Shown here piece by piece: positions 1 to 7,946 of a DNA stretch of 28,403 nucleotides (positions are counted from its first letter, which is position 1; the number at the start of each line of letters is the position of its first letter). This DNA is from Hyphomonadaceae bacterium UBA2389. GTDB lineage: Bacteria > Pseudomonadota > Alphaproteobacteria > Caulobacterales > Aquidulcibacteraceae. Made by a program: the position numbers and the translations under genes. The notes under the pieces were generated by a model. The model had not been told where the DNA came from. It saw nothing but the letters and a program-made list of their open reading frames with translations, and did no database searches. The DNA is taken from positions 4,621-33,023 of the forward strand of contig DDSN01000043.1 in NCBI GenBank assembly GCA_002343395.1. The letters are read 5' to 3'.

Positions 1-315
1 CCGTTCGCCCGCCCCAAGATGTCCTCTCGAGGCCTGGAAGCCGGCCGCGAAGTCGCTGCAATCGCCGACGTGATGCAGGTGAGCGCCGTGCCAGCCAGCG
101 GGCAGGGAACGTTCGGAAAATTCAAGCCGAATCAAGGTCCCGCCGGGGGCGCTGCTGAAGGTCGCTTGCCCGATCGCGCGCCCTTCGGTTCCCACGATCC
201 AGACCGTGCGTTCGGCCAACGCCGGATCCGGTGCAGGGGAGTCGTCATCGCCGAACCCAAAAAGGGTGCAACCACTGAGAAAGGCGGCGGAAACGAGGGC
301 GGCGAGTTGGCGCAT
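1..315 (-). CDS. sodC: Cu/Zn superoxide dismutase-like lipoprotein, N-terminal part (truncated by window edge)
   Basis: Reading from ATG at 315 to the left edge gives 105 codons with no stop, so the gene is partial. Residues 1-16 look like a lipoprotein signal peptide: a short basic start, a hydrophobic core and a lipobox ending LSGC with Cys16. Thr follows the Cys, so outer-membrane or periplasmic anchoring is more likely than inner-membrane retention. The segment HGAHLHHVGDC, followed about 15 residues later by GHLGAG, matches the copper-ligand region of Cu/Zn SODs (H-x-H and a following G-H). The family dismutates superoxide in the periplasm. A GAGGAGAA ribosome binding site lies about 6 bases before the ATG. 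The gene is divergent from gyrA with a 119-base gap. The zinc ligands, second cysteine and active-site Arg lie beyond the window, so activity cannot be judged. Confidence 0.88.
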   Translation of the reverse strand, partial: MRQLAALVSAAFLSGCTLFGFGDDDSPAPDPALAERTVWIVGTEGRAIGQATFSSAPGGTLIRLEFSERSLPAGWHGAHLHHVGDCSDFAAGFQASRGHLGAGER

Positions 316-374
316 GAGGCTTCTCCTCGGTTTGCGATCGGCGGCGCCGGATGCTAGCCTAAGCCAGATTCGAG

Positions 375-391
375 GGCGAGTTTTTCTCGCC
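375..391. promoter_or_regulatory. Perfect stem-loop in the sodC-gyrA divergent gap
   Basis: GGCGAG (375-380) and CTCGCC (386-391) form a perfect 6-bp stem around a TTTTT loop, 44 bases before the gyrA start and inside the 316-434 intergenic region. The same region must hold the promoters of sodC and gyrA; I could not place convincing -35/-10 boxes for either. A GATTC site (GANTC class, the target of CcrM methylase in Caulobacter) lies at 367-371. No strong Shine-Dalgarno sequence precedes the gyrA GTG. The hairpin could act in the gyrA leader or be incidental. Confidence 0.3.
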
Positions 392-434
392 GTTTCAGCG
401 TTTTCGTAAGCGATTAGAAAAAGACCGGCGATCG

Positions 435-3143
435 GTGTCAGACACGTCAGATCCCGCCGAGAGCGGCGGCCCATCCCTCCCTAAAGGCGTTTCGCTCATC
501 ACTATCGAGGATGAGCTCAAGCGATCCTACCTCGACTACGCGATGAGCGTGATCGTCTCGCGCGCGCTGCCCGATGCGCGCGACGGCCTGAAGCCCGTGC
601 ATCGGCGTATCCTGTTCGCCATGGATGAGGCGGGCAACACGCATGACAAGGCGTATCGCAAGAGCGCGAAGTCCGTCGGCGACGTGATGGGCAACTATCA
701 CCCGCATGGCGACCAGGCGATCTACTTGACGCTGGTGCGCTTGGCGCAGGACTTCTCGATGGGCCTTACGCTCATCGACGGCCAAGGCAATTTCGGATCG
801 ATCGACGGCGATATGCCGGCGTCGATGCGTTACACCGAGGCGCGTCTGGCGAAATCGGCGCGCGCATTGCTCGATGACATCGACGAGGGCACCGTCGATT
901 TCCAAGACAACTACGACGGCTCGATGCAGGAGCCGACGGTCCTGCCCGCGCGGTTTCCAAATCTCCTGGTCAATGGCGGCGGCGGCATCGCCGTTGGCAT
1001 GGCGACGAATATTCCGCCGCATAATCTGTCGGAGGTTATCGACGCGTGCGTCGCGCTGATCGACAATCCGAACATCCCTGATCTCGAATTGCTCGACATC
1101 GTGCCTGGGCCCGATTTCCCTACCGGCGGAGAGATTCTCGGCCGCGCCGGCGCGCGTATGGCGCTGATGACGGGGCGTGGTTCGGTCGCGATCCGCGCCA
1201 AGCACCACGTCGAAACCATTCGTGGGCGCGAGGCTTTGGTGTTCACCGAGATTCCCTACCAGGTGAACAAGGCCGAGATGGTGGAGAGGATCGGCGAGCA
1301 GGTGCGCGAAAAGCGCGTCGAGGGGATCGCGGAAGTGCGCGATGAATCCAACCGTCTTGGCGTTCGGCTCGTGATCGAGTTGAAGCGCGACGCGGTGGCC
1401 GACGTTGTCCTGAACCAGCTCTATCGCTACTCGCAACTGCAGACGTCGTTCGGCGTCAATATGCTGGCGTTGAACCAGGGCAAGCCCGAGCAGATGGGGC
1501 TGCGGAAGATCCTCGATATCTTCCTTTCGTTTCGCGAACAGGTGGTCACGCGCCGCACCAAGCATCGTTTGGCGAAGGCGCGCAAACGCGGCCACGAAAC
1601 TGTCGGCCTCGCCATCGCCGTCGCCAACATCGACGAGGTGATCAGGCTGATCCGCGAAAGCCCGGATCCGACGACGGCCCGCGAGCGCATGTTGGCGCGC
1701 GATTGGCCTGCTGGCGATATGATGCCGCTGATTGCCTTGATCGCCGATCCGCGAACGGTGGTCGCCGATGGCGACAAGGTTCGTCTTTCTGACGAGCAAG
1801 CGCGCGCCATTCTCTCGCTGCAACTCGCGCGCCTCACCGGCCTTGGCCGTGACGACATCGCCAAGGCGGCTAACGAGATCGCCGAAGAGATCAAGCAATT
1901 GCTCGCGATCCTGGCGTCGCGAGAGCGCATTCTTGGCATCGTTCGCGAAGAGCTGACGGCGGTTAAGGAAGCTTTCGGCGAAGCGCGGAGAACGACCTTC
2001 TCGGAATCGGAAGGCGAGATCGACGATGAGGCGTTGATCCCGCGCGAGGACATGGTGGTGACCGTAACCCACGGCGGTTACGTGAAGCGCACGCCGCTTG
2101 CCGCCTATCGCACGCAACGCCGCGGCGGCAAGGGCCGCGCCGGCATGGCGATGAAGGATGAGGATTTCGTGACCCGGGTGTTCGTCGCCTCGACGCACGC
2201 GCCGATCCTGTTCTTCTCGTCCTCGGGCATGGTCTACAAGATCAAGGCGTGGCGCATACCGGCGGGCGATCCGCGCACCAAGGGGCGCGCGCTGGTGAAC
2301 CTGCTCCCGCTCGGGCAAGGCGAGACGATCACGTCGGTGATGGCGTTGCCCGAGGATGAGCGCGACTGGGAAAAGCTCGACGTCATGTTCGCGACACGCT
2401 CGGGCGGCGTGCGGCGCAACAAGTTGAGCGATTTCGTTCAGGTCAATCGCAACGGCAAGATCGCCATGAAGCCCGACGAGGGCGACGGCATCGTCGACGT
2501 TCAGGTTTGCTCCGAGGATGATGACATTCTCCTGACCACGGCGAATGGCCAATGCGTCCGGTGTAGAGCGACGGATGTGCGTGTCTTCAAGGGCCGCGAT
2601 TCCACGGGCGTGCGCGGCGTCACGCTTGCCGAAGGCGACAGCGTCATTGGCATGGGCGTGTTGCGTCACGTTGAAGTGTCGACCAAGGAAGTCGCGGACT
2701 ACTTCAAATGGGACGCGCAGGATCGCGGCGATGTTGAAGTCGAAGCTGACGAGGCGGCGGCCGAGGGCGAGGCGACGCCTTTCGAGCGTCTTGCGTGGCT
2801 CAAGACGCAGGAGCAGTTTATCCTCGCGGTCACGTCGAATGGCTTGGGCAAACGCGCATCCGCTTACGAATACCGTGTCACCAATCGCGGCGGCAAAGGC
2901 CTGATCGCGCACAAGCTGACGGGCGATGCGCGCCTCGTCGCCTCCTTCCCGGTGAAGAACGATGAGGAACTCCTGTTGGTGACCGATCGCGGTCAGCTGA
3001 TCCGAACCAGTGTTGCGGATATCCGCGTGGCTGGTCGCGCCACCCAGGGGGTCATTTTGATCAATGTGGGCGACGACGAGCACGTGGTCGCGGCAGAGCG
3101 GCTTGAGGCGTTTGGCGACGACGGCGAGGAGGCGGGGCCGTGA
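435..3143 (+). CDS. gyrA: DNA gyrase subunit A
   Basis: 902 aa, the breakage-reunion subunit of gyrase, which with GyrB introduces negative supercoils. The N-terminal winged-helix/tower domain carries the conserved [17 protein letters not shown] region (42-58) and the catalytic Tyr133 in MRYTEARL. The GyrA box QRRGGKG is intact at 561-567; this marks a gyrase rather than topoisomerase IV and begins the C-terminal beta-propeller. An acidic insertion (about 752-776) interrupts the propeller and the tail is acidic; insertions there are common in alphaproteobacterial GyrA. The start is GTG at 435, the only in-frame start before the conserved ITIEDELKRSYLDYAMS segment, although its ribosome binding site is weak. 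Oddly, the positions equivalent to E. coli Ser83 and Asp87 are Gln94 and Leu98, and Arg99 is Gly110. The stop overlaps the coaD start (GTGA). Confidence 0.98.
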   Translation: MSDTSDPAESGGPSLPKGVSLITIEDELKRSYLDYAMSVIVSRALPDARDGLKPVHRRILFAMDEAGNTHDKAYRKSAKSVGDVMGNYHPHGDQAIYLTLVRLAQDFSMGLTLIDGQGNFGSIDGDMPASMRYTEARLAKSARALLDDIDEGTVDFQDNYDGSMQEPTVLPARFPNLLVNGGGGIAVGMATNIPPHNLSEVIDACVALIDNPNIPDLELLDIVPGPDFPTGGEILGRAGARMALMTGRGSVAIRAKHHVETIRGREALVFTEIPYQVNKAEMVERIGEQVREKRVEGIAEVRDESNRLGVRLVIELKRDAVADVVLNQLYRYSQLQTSFGVNMLALNQGKPEQMGLRKILDIFLSFREQVVTRRTKHRLAKARKRGHETVGLAIAVANIDEVIRLIRESPDPTTARERMLARDWPAGDMMPLIALIADPRTVVADGDKVRLSDEQARAILSLQLARLTGLGRDDIAKAANEIAEEIKQLLAILASRERILGIVREELTAVKEAFGEARRTTFSESEGEIDDEALIPREDMVVTVTHGGYVKRTPLAAYRTQRRGGKGRAGMAMKDEDFVTRVFVASTHAPILFFSSSGMVYKIKAWRIPAGDPRTKGRALVNLLPLGQGETITSVMALPEDERDWEKLDVMFATRSGGVRRNKLSDFVQVNRNGKIAMKPDEGDGIVDVQVCSEDDDILLTTANGQCVRCRATDVRVFKGRDSTGVRGVTLAEGDSVIGMGVLRHVEVSTKEVADYFKWDAQDRGDVEVEADEAAAEGEATPFERLAWLKTQEQFILAVTSNGLGKRASAYEYRVTNRGGKGLIAHKLTGDARLVASFPVKNDEELLLVTDRGQLIRTSVADIRVAGRATQGVILINVGDDEHVVAAERLEAFGDDGEEAGP

Positions 3144-3643
3144 CGAGCAAGAGGCGGATCGGGCTTTACCCCGGCACTTTCGATCCCGTCACCAACGGCC
3201 ACGTGGACATCATCACGCGCGCGGCGACCTTGGTGGATCGCCTGGTGATTGGGATCGCCGTCAACCAGGATAAGGGCCCGCTTTTCTCCTTGGCTGAACG
3301 GGTGGAGATGGTTGAGCAGCAGTGCGCCAAGATAAGGGACGGCGCCGAGATCGTTGTTCAACCTTTTGACACATTGCTGATGAAGTTCGCCGAGAGCGTA
3401 GGGGCGCATATTATTGTCAGAGGTCTCAGAGCCGTCGCTGACTTCGAGTACGAATTCGCCATGGTCGGGATGAACCAGAAGCTCAATCCCGCCATTGAGA
3501 CGATCTTCCTGATGGCCGATCCGACCCATCAGGCGGTCGCCTCGCGTTTGGTGAAAGAAATCGCCCGACTGCAAGGAAGCGTCGCGCAATTCGTGCCTCC
3601 AGAAGTAGAAAGCCGGCTGAAGGCCAAGTTCGGGGTGCTTTGA
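3140..3643 (+). CDS. coaD: Phosphopantetheine adenylyltransferase
   Basis: 167 aa, the usual length for bacterial PPAT, which transfers AMP from ATP to 4'-phosphopantetheine to form dephospho-CoA, the penultimate step of coenzyme A synthesis in the cytoplasm. The nucleotidyltransferase signature is present: GTFDP at 12-16 and TNGH at 18-21 (the T/HxGH motif). RGLRAVADFEYE (94-105) and ASRLVKEIA (134-142) correspond to the conserved substrate-binding and ISSTxVR-like segments. The start is GTG at 3140, overlapping the gyrA stop by 4 bases, so it is probably coupled to gyrA. The downstream cyclophilin ATG overlaps the coaD TGA by one base. Confidence 0.97.
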   Translation: MTSKRRIGLYPGTFDPVTNGHVDIITRAATLVDRLVIGIAVNQDKGPLFSLAERVEMVEQQCAKIRDGAEIVVQPFDTLLMKFAESVGAHIIVRGLRAVADFEYEFAMVGMNQKLNPAIETIFLMADPTHQAVASRLVKEIARLQGSVAQFVPPEVESRLKAKFGVL

Positions 3644-4536
3644 TGCTGCGCTTACGTGAGTTTTTCGCCGCCGGCGTGTTGATGCTGGGCTTGTTCGGGG
3701 CTGCCGGTATGGCCGCCGCGCAAACGCCTGACCCGCGCAACTGGCGCCAGGTCGATCTTGAGAACACGCTCTACGTTGACACCGTGCATGGGCGCATCGT
3801 GGTCGAGCTTTATCCGGAGATCGCGCCGCGCCATGTCGAACGGATCAAGACGCTTGCCCGCGCGGGTTTTTACGATGGACTGATATTCCACCGCGTTATC
3901 GATGATTTCATGGCCCAGACGGGCGATCCGCTGGGCACCGGCGAGGGCGCATCAACGCTGCCCGATCTGCGCGAGGAGTTCCGGTTCCGTCGCGGCGCGG
4001 ACATGCCGTTCATCGAGGCAGCGACCCAAGGGCGCGCGCGGCTTGGCTTTTACAAGACGCTTCCTATCGAAAGCCAGCCAGACAGCCAGATGGCGGTAAC
4101 CGCTGACGGCCGGGTTGCGTCGAACGCCTTGCATTGCCAGGGCGTTGTTTCGATGGCGCGCGCGTCTGAGCCCAACTCAGCGAACAGCCAGTTCTTCATC
4201 ATGCGCGCGCCGAACTCGGACTTGGATAAGCGCTACTCGATTTTTGGGCGCGTCGTTTGGGGGATGGACGCGGTGATGAACCTCGCCGTAGGCAACCCGC
4301 CGGCTAACCCTGATCGCATGCTTGCCGTGCGGGTGGCCGCTGACGTGCCCGAGAGCGAGCGCGCGCCGATATTCGTGCTGCGCACCGACGGGCCCCGGTT
4401 TCGCGATCTGATCGACGACACGCGCGATGAACGTGGCGCCGATTTCTCGGTCTGCGATGTCGAGATACCCGCGCGCGTGCCGCGCAACGAAAACCGCGAC
4501 CGCCGCTGGTGGTCAATCATCCCCTTCATCCCGTGA
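3643..4536 (+). CDS. ppiA: Exported cyclophilin-type peptidyl-prolyl cis-trans isomerase with insertion
   Basis: 297 aa from ATG at 3643; the TTG three bases earlier is a less likely start. Residues 1-26 form a Sec signal peptide, probably cut after AAA before Gln27, so the protein acts in the periplasm. The cyclophilin fold is shown by FHRVIDDFMAQTGDP (82-96) and by NSANSQFFIM (178-187), which carry the Arg, Phe-Met-Gln and Ala-Asn active-site residues. Compared with the neighbouring PpiB, about 45 extra residues (roughly 114-166) separate the two halves of the domain, and about 70 residues follow it, ending in a basic, Trp-rich tail. The family speeds proline isomerisation during folding of exported proteins. 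The gene lies between coaD and a second cyclophilin, which suggests tandem duplication. Confidence 0.9.
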   Translation: MLRLREFFAAGVLMLGLFGAAGMAAAQTPDPRNWRQVDLENTLYVDTVHGRIVVELYPEIAPRHVERIKTLARAGFYDGLIFHRVIDDFMAQTGDPLGTGEGASTLPDLREEFRFRRGADMPFIEAATQGRARLGFYKTLPIESQPDSQMAVTADGRVASNALHCQGVVSMARASEPNSANSQFFIMRAPNSDLDKRYSIFGRVVWGMDAVMNLAVGNPPANPDRMLAVRVAADVPESERAPIFVLRTDGPRFRDLIDDTRDERGADFSVCDVEIPARVPRNENRDRRWWSIIPFIP

Positions 4537-4575
4537 GCAGGCATCGCATTGCTTCACCAAACGACAGGACTACGC

Positions 4576-5028
4576 GTGGCTGACTTTACAACCCTGACAA
4601 TGGCGCTCGAAACCGGAGAGGTCAAAATCAAGCTTCGGCCTGACCTGGCGCCCGGACACGTCCAGCGTATCGGCGAGCTCGCGAACGAGGGCTTTTACGA
4701 TGGCGTGGTTTTCCACCGCGTGATCGACGGGTTTATGGCGCAAGGCGGCGACCCGACCGGAACGGGCATGGGCGGCTCCAAGATGCCGAACCTGAAGCAA
4801 GAGTTTTCCGCCGAGCCGCACGTGCGCGGCGTTTGTTCGATGGCGCGTTCAAGCGACCCGAACTCAGCCAACAGCCAGTTCTTCATCTGCTTCGACGACG
4901 CGACCTTCCTCGACCGCAAATATACGGTCTGGGGTCAGGTGGTGGAAGGCATGGAGCACGTGGACGCTTTGCCGAAAGGCGAGCCGCCGCGCAGCCCCGG
5001 CAAGATCGTGAGCATGCGGGCGGCGTGA
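4576..5028 (+). CDS. ppiB: Cytoplasmic cyclophilin-type peptidyl-prolyl cis-trans isomerase
   Basis: 150 aa from GTG at 4576, chosen because AGGA lies 6 bases upstream and the product then has normal PpiB length; an in-frame TTG at 4549 would add nine unlikely residues. No signal peptide is present, so the protein is cytoplasmic. It carries the core cyclophilin motifs FHRVIDGFMAQGGDPTGTG and NSANSQFFICF. The short link between the EF and GVCSMAR segments shows it lacks the insertion found in the exported paralogue just upstream. The gap to that paralogue is 39 bases, so the two may share a transcript. An intergenic inverted repeat follows directly. Confidence 0.95.
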   Translation: MADFTTLTMALETGEVKIKLRPDLAPGHVQRIGELANEGFYDGVVFHRVIDGFMAQGGDPTGTGMGGSKMPNLKQEFSAEPHVRGVCSMARSSDPNSANSQFFICFDDATFLDRKYTVWGQVVEGMEHVDALPKGEPPRSPGKIVSMRAA

Positions 5029-5031
5029 GTT

Positions 5032-5100
5032 AGGTGTCGGGAGGTCAGGACATCAGCTATCAGATCAACCATGACGCCTGATCGCTGACGCCCGACACCT
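5032..5100. repeat. 69-bp imperfect palindrome between ppiB and queA
   Basis: The outer arms AGGTGTCGGG (5032-5041) and CCCGACACCT (5091-5100) are perfect inverted repeats. Inner pairs GTCAG/CTGAC (5044-5048 with 5085-5089) and ATCAG/CTGAT (5052-5056 with 5078-5082) extend the stem, leaving a loop of about 21 bases. The element fills almost the whole ppiB-queA gap and ends 3 bases before the queA ATG. No T-run follows it, so it does not look like a classical terminator. It may belong to a dispersed family of intergenic palindromes. Confidence 0.65.
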
Positions 5101-5103
5101 TGG

Positions 5104-6162
5104 ATGCGCGTTGATCTGTTCGACTTCGAGCTGCCCGAAAAACTGATCGCGCTGCGCCCCGCGCGACCGCGCGACAGCGCGCGCCTGCTTCATGTGCCCG
5201 TCGCCGAATCTTTCGAGGACTTGCTGGTGCGCGATGCGCCAGAGCTGTTTCGCGCTGGCGACCTGCTCATTTTCAACGACACGCGCGTTATCCCGGCGGC
5301 GTTGAAAGCCGTTCGGCCGAGCCGCGACCCGCAAGGGCCGGTTGTGCGCGTGTCGCTCAATCTCATAGAGCGCCTTGGCGCCGATGCCTGGCGTGCGCTG
5401 GCCAAACCAGGCAAGCGACTGAAAGAGGGCGACGGCCTCTTTTTCGATGAGGGTTTGTTCGCCACTCTCGAAGGCAAGGGCGATGAGGGCGACATAATTC
5501 TACGCTTTGATCGCGCGGGCGACGCGCTCGACGAAGCCATCGCCAAAATCGGCCACATGCCACTGCCGCCCTATATCGCTGGAAAGCGCCCGCCCGACGA
5601 GGCGGACCTCGCCGATTATCAGACCTTCTATGCGCAAGAGGCGGGCGCGGTCGCGGCGCCCACCGCAGGTCTCCATTTCACGCACGAGCTGTTCGAGCGC
5701 CTGATTGCACGCGGCGTCTGGTGCATGCGCGTTACGCTGCACGTCGGCGCCGGCACGTTTCTGCCTGTGAAGTCCGACGACACGGCCCAGCACGTGATGC
5801 ACAGCGAATGGCGCACCATCCCGGAAGGCGTCGCCTTTGAGATCAACCGCGCCAAGGCCGAGGGGCGTCGCGTCATCGCAATCGGCACGACAGCATTGCG
5901 CGCGATCGAGTCGGCCGCCGACGCCGGGGGTCATGTGCGCGCTGAAACCGGCGACACCAACATTTTCATCACGCCCGGCTATGAGTTTCGCGTCGTGGAT
6001 GGTCTCTGGACCAACTTTCACCTGCCGCGCTCAACTCTATTCATGCTTGTCGCGGCGTTCGCCGGCCTTGAGCGGGCCCACGCCGTATACGCGCACGCAA
6101 TCGCGCGCGCGTATCGGTTCTATTCCTATGGCGACGCCAGCCTGATATGGCGGCCGCGATGA
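5104..6162 (+). CDS. queA: S-adenosylmethionine:tRNA ribosyltransferase-isomerase
   Basis: 352 aa, full length. QueA transfers and isomerises the ribosyl part of SAM onto preQ1 in the anticodon of GUN tRNAs, making epoxyqueuosine. Recognisable family segments are [11 protein letters not shown] near the N-terminus, [13 protein letters not shown] (about 57-69), [11 protein letters not shown] (about 183-193) and the C-terminal [16 protein letters not shown]. The start is ATG at 5104, immediately after the right arm of an inverted repeat, so no normal Shine-Dalgarno sequence is free of that hairpin. The stop overlaps the favoured tgt start (ATGA at 6159-6162), which fits a queuosine operon in which the Tgt product is the substrate of QueA. 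Confidence 0.97.
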   Translation: MRVDLFDFELPEKLIALRPARPRDSARLLHVPVAESFEDLLVRDAPELFRAGDLLIFNDTRVIPAALKAVRPSRDPQGPVVRVSLNLIERLGADAWRALAKPGKRLKEGDGLFFDEGLFATLEGKGDEGDIILRFDRAGDALDEAIAKIGHMPLPPYIAGKRPPDEADLADYQTFYAQEAGAVAAPTAGLHFTHELFERLIARGVWCMRVTLHVGAGTFLPVKSDDTAQHVMHSEWRTIPEGVAFEINRAKAEGRRVIAIGTTALRAIESAADAGGHVRAETGDTNIFITPGYEFRVVDGLWTNFHLPRSTLFMLVAAFAGLERAHAVYAHAIARAYRFYSYGDASLIWRPR

Positions 6163-7268
6163 ACGGCTTCCCATTTGAAATTCATGCCCGCGATGGCGCG
6201 GCCCGCACCGGTGTGCTCAAGACGCCGCGCGGCGACATTCGCACGCCGGCGTTCATGCCGGTCGGCACCGCGGGCACGGTCAAGGCGCTGACCGTCGATC
6301 AAGTGAAACAAACCGGCGCCGACATCATTCTGGGCAATACCTATCACTTGATGTTGCGGCCAGGCGGCGAGCGTATGCGCAGGCTCGGCGGGTTGCATCG
6401 CTTCATGCGTTGGGATGGACCGATCCTCACCGACAGCGGCGGATATCAGGTGATGTCGCTCGCGCAGTTGCGCAAGCTCGACAAGGACGGGGTCACCTTC
6501 CGCAGCCATGTTGATGGAAGCGAGCACCGTTTGACGCCCGAAATCGCCATGGTGATTCAAGCGGATCAGATCGGCGCCGACATCGTGATGCAGCTCGATG
6601 AATGCCCGGCGCTGCCGGCGCCGCGCGCGGATGTTGAGAAGGCGATGCGCCTGTCGCTTGATTGGGCGGGGCGGTGCTCGCGTGCGTTTGGCCAACGGAA
6701 AGCGCAGAATCTGTTCGCCATTGTGCAAGGCGGGGTCGACGCGGAGCTGAGGCGAATGTCCGCCGAGGCATTGGTCGCCGAGGGGTTTGACGGTTACGCC
6801 ATCGGCGGGCTCGCAGTGGGCGAAGGCCACGAGGCCATGCTCGCAACGCTTGATGTTACGACGCCGCTGCTGCCAGCGGAGCGTCCGCGTTATCTGATGG
6901 GCGTCGGCAAGCCGATCGACATCGTTGAGAGCGTGGCGCGTGGCGTGGACATGTTTGACTGCGTGTTGCCGACGCGCGCAGGCCGGCATGGCCAGGCCTG
7001 GACCGACGCCGGCGCCATCAACATAACCAATGCGCGCTTTGCGGAGGACATGTCGCCGTTGGACGAAGCCAGCGACTGCCCTGCCAGCCGAGACTATTCA
7101 AAAGCTTATCTGCATCACTTGTTCAAAGCGGGCGAGTTGCTCGGGCAGACGCTGCTCTCTTGGCACAACCTTGCCTACTACCAGTCGCTCATGACGCGCC
7201 TGCGCGACGCCATCCTCCGGCAACAACTGTCCGCGTTCGTCGAACGGTTTCGAACACGCGCGCCTTGA
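6159..7268 (+). CDS. tgt: tRNA-guanine transglycosylase (queuosine) with altered zinc site
   Basis: 369 aa from ATG at 6159, which overlaps the queA stop as ATGA; an ATG at 6147 would add four residues. Tgt exchanges guanine-34 for preQ1 in GUN tRNAs. Both active-site aspartate regions are present: [11 protein letters not shown] with Asp92, and [12 protein letters not shown] (262-273). The GGLAVGE segment is also normal. The usual zinc site is C-x-C-x2-C plus a distal His; here the matching residues are Ser305, Cys307 and Ser310, with His336 kept. Both serines are AGC codons. The rest of the C-terminal helix (YSKAYLHHL) is well conserved, so this is not a frameshift. Its operon partner queA makes the queuosine role very likely, but metal binding must differ from the textbook enzyme. 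Confidence 0.95.
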   Translation: MNGFPFEIHARDGAARTGVLKTPRGDIRTPAFMPVGTAGTVKALTVDQVKQTGADIILGNTYHLMLRPGGERMRRLGGLHRFMRWDGPILTDSGGYQVMSLAQLRKLDKDGVTFRSHVDGSEHRLTPEIAMVIQADQIGADIVMQLDECPALPAPRADVEKAMRLSLDWAGRCSRAFGQRKAQNLFAIVQGGVDAELRRMSAEALVAEGFDGYAIGGLAVGEGHEAMLATLDVTTPLLPAERPRYLMGVGKPIDIVESVARGVDMFDCVLPTRAGRHGQAWTDAGAINITNARFAEDMSPLDEASDCPASRDYSKAYLHHLFKAGELLGQTLLSWHNLAYYQSLMTRLRDAILRQQLSAFVERFRTRAP

Positions 7269-7317
7269 TTGTCGCGCGTTCGGGCGGAAAACCGCTCCAC
7301 ACCTTTCCTAACGCGCT

Positions 7318-7854
7318 CTAACGGTTGCGCGATGGCGTTGTCGCCGGCGGCGGCGGAATGATGTTCGGGCATCCCAGCGACGCGCCATATCCGCGCAGGA
7401 ACGTGCGCCGCTGTTGCCCGTTCGCGACCGCGCGCAGAGCCTCGCGCTCAGCGCGATTGGCGCCGGAGATGCGCCGCACCCATGATCGGAACGGGATGAG
7501 GTCTTGGGCGGTGTCTTGCGCCGCCTCGATCGCCTGCTCCTCGACGAAGTCGCCGCTTCTGTCCCACACATTTCTGTCCGGTCCGGCTTGATAGCTTTCC
7601 GGTCCGAGCACGGCGTCCAGCGCGCCGATCTCCCGCGCGACCGCCGCGCAGTCGGTCAAGGTGACCGTCGAGTACGGATATTGGAGGTTGCGCAGCAGCA
7701 ACGGGATTTCAGGTCGGATCAGGTTTACGTCGCGCAACGGAGAGTAGGCGGCGTCCGTCACGCCGCGGCGGGTGTCAGCGGTCCTGCCGCTTGAGCACGC
7801 CGTGAGGCCGAGGGCGATCGCCGCCAAGAAAAGTCCCAGGGGTCTTGTGCGCAT
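7318..7854 (-). CDS. Putative lipoprotein of unknown function
   Basis: 178 aa from ATG at 7854, chosen because a basic signal peptide and an LTAC lipobox (Cys20) follow at once and a CGGAG sequence lies about 9 bases upstream. Serine follows the Cys, so outer-membrane anchoring is plausible. The mature part has no motif I recognise. It holds two cysteines, one mid-protein in LTDCAAVAREIGALD and one near the end in GASLGCPNIIPPPP, that could form a disulphide. The region between is rich in Ala, Glu and Arg and probably helical, with a proline-rich C-terminus. The gene is convergent with tgt (49-base gap) and divergent from hrpB (92-base gap). I do not assign a function. Confidence 0.8.
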   Translation of the reverse strand: MRTRPLGLFLAAIALGLTACSSGRTADTRRGVTDAAYSPLRDVNLIRPEIPLLLRNLQYPYSTVTLTDCAAVAREIGALDAVLGPESYQAGPDRNVWDRSGDFVEEQAIEAAQDTAQDLIPFRSWVRRISGANRAEREALRAVANGQQRRTFLRGYGASLGCPNIIPPPPATTPSRNR

Positions 7855-7946
7855 GGGCGTTCGCTCCGATGGCTGTTGCCGGGACTGCCTATATCGGGCC
7901 AGAGCGTCCACGCCAATGCGGAGAGACAGGAGCGACGCCTAAGGTT

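Noticed and set aside
447..3083. 878-codon open frame antisense to gyrA
   Set aside because: It is a high-GC shadow of gyrA in the antisense frame; the translation is rich in His, Arg, Ala and Asp with no domain motifs, while the plus strand is unmistakably GyrA.
7284..7295. GCGG-AAAA-CCGC hairpin after tgt as a terminator
   Set aside because: The stem is only 4 bp and no T-run follows on either strand.
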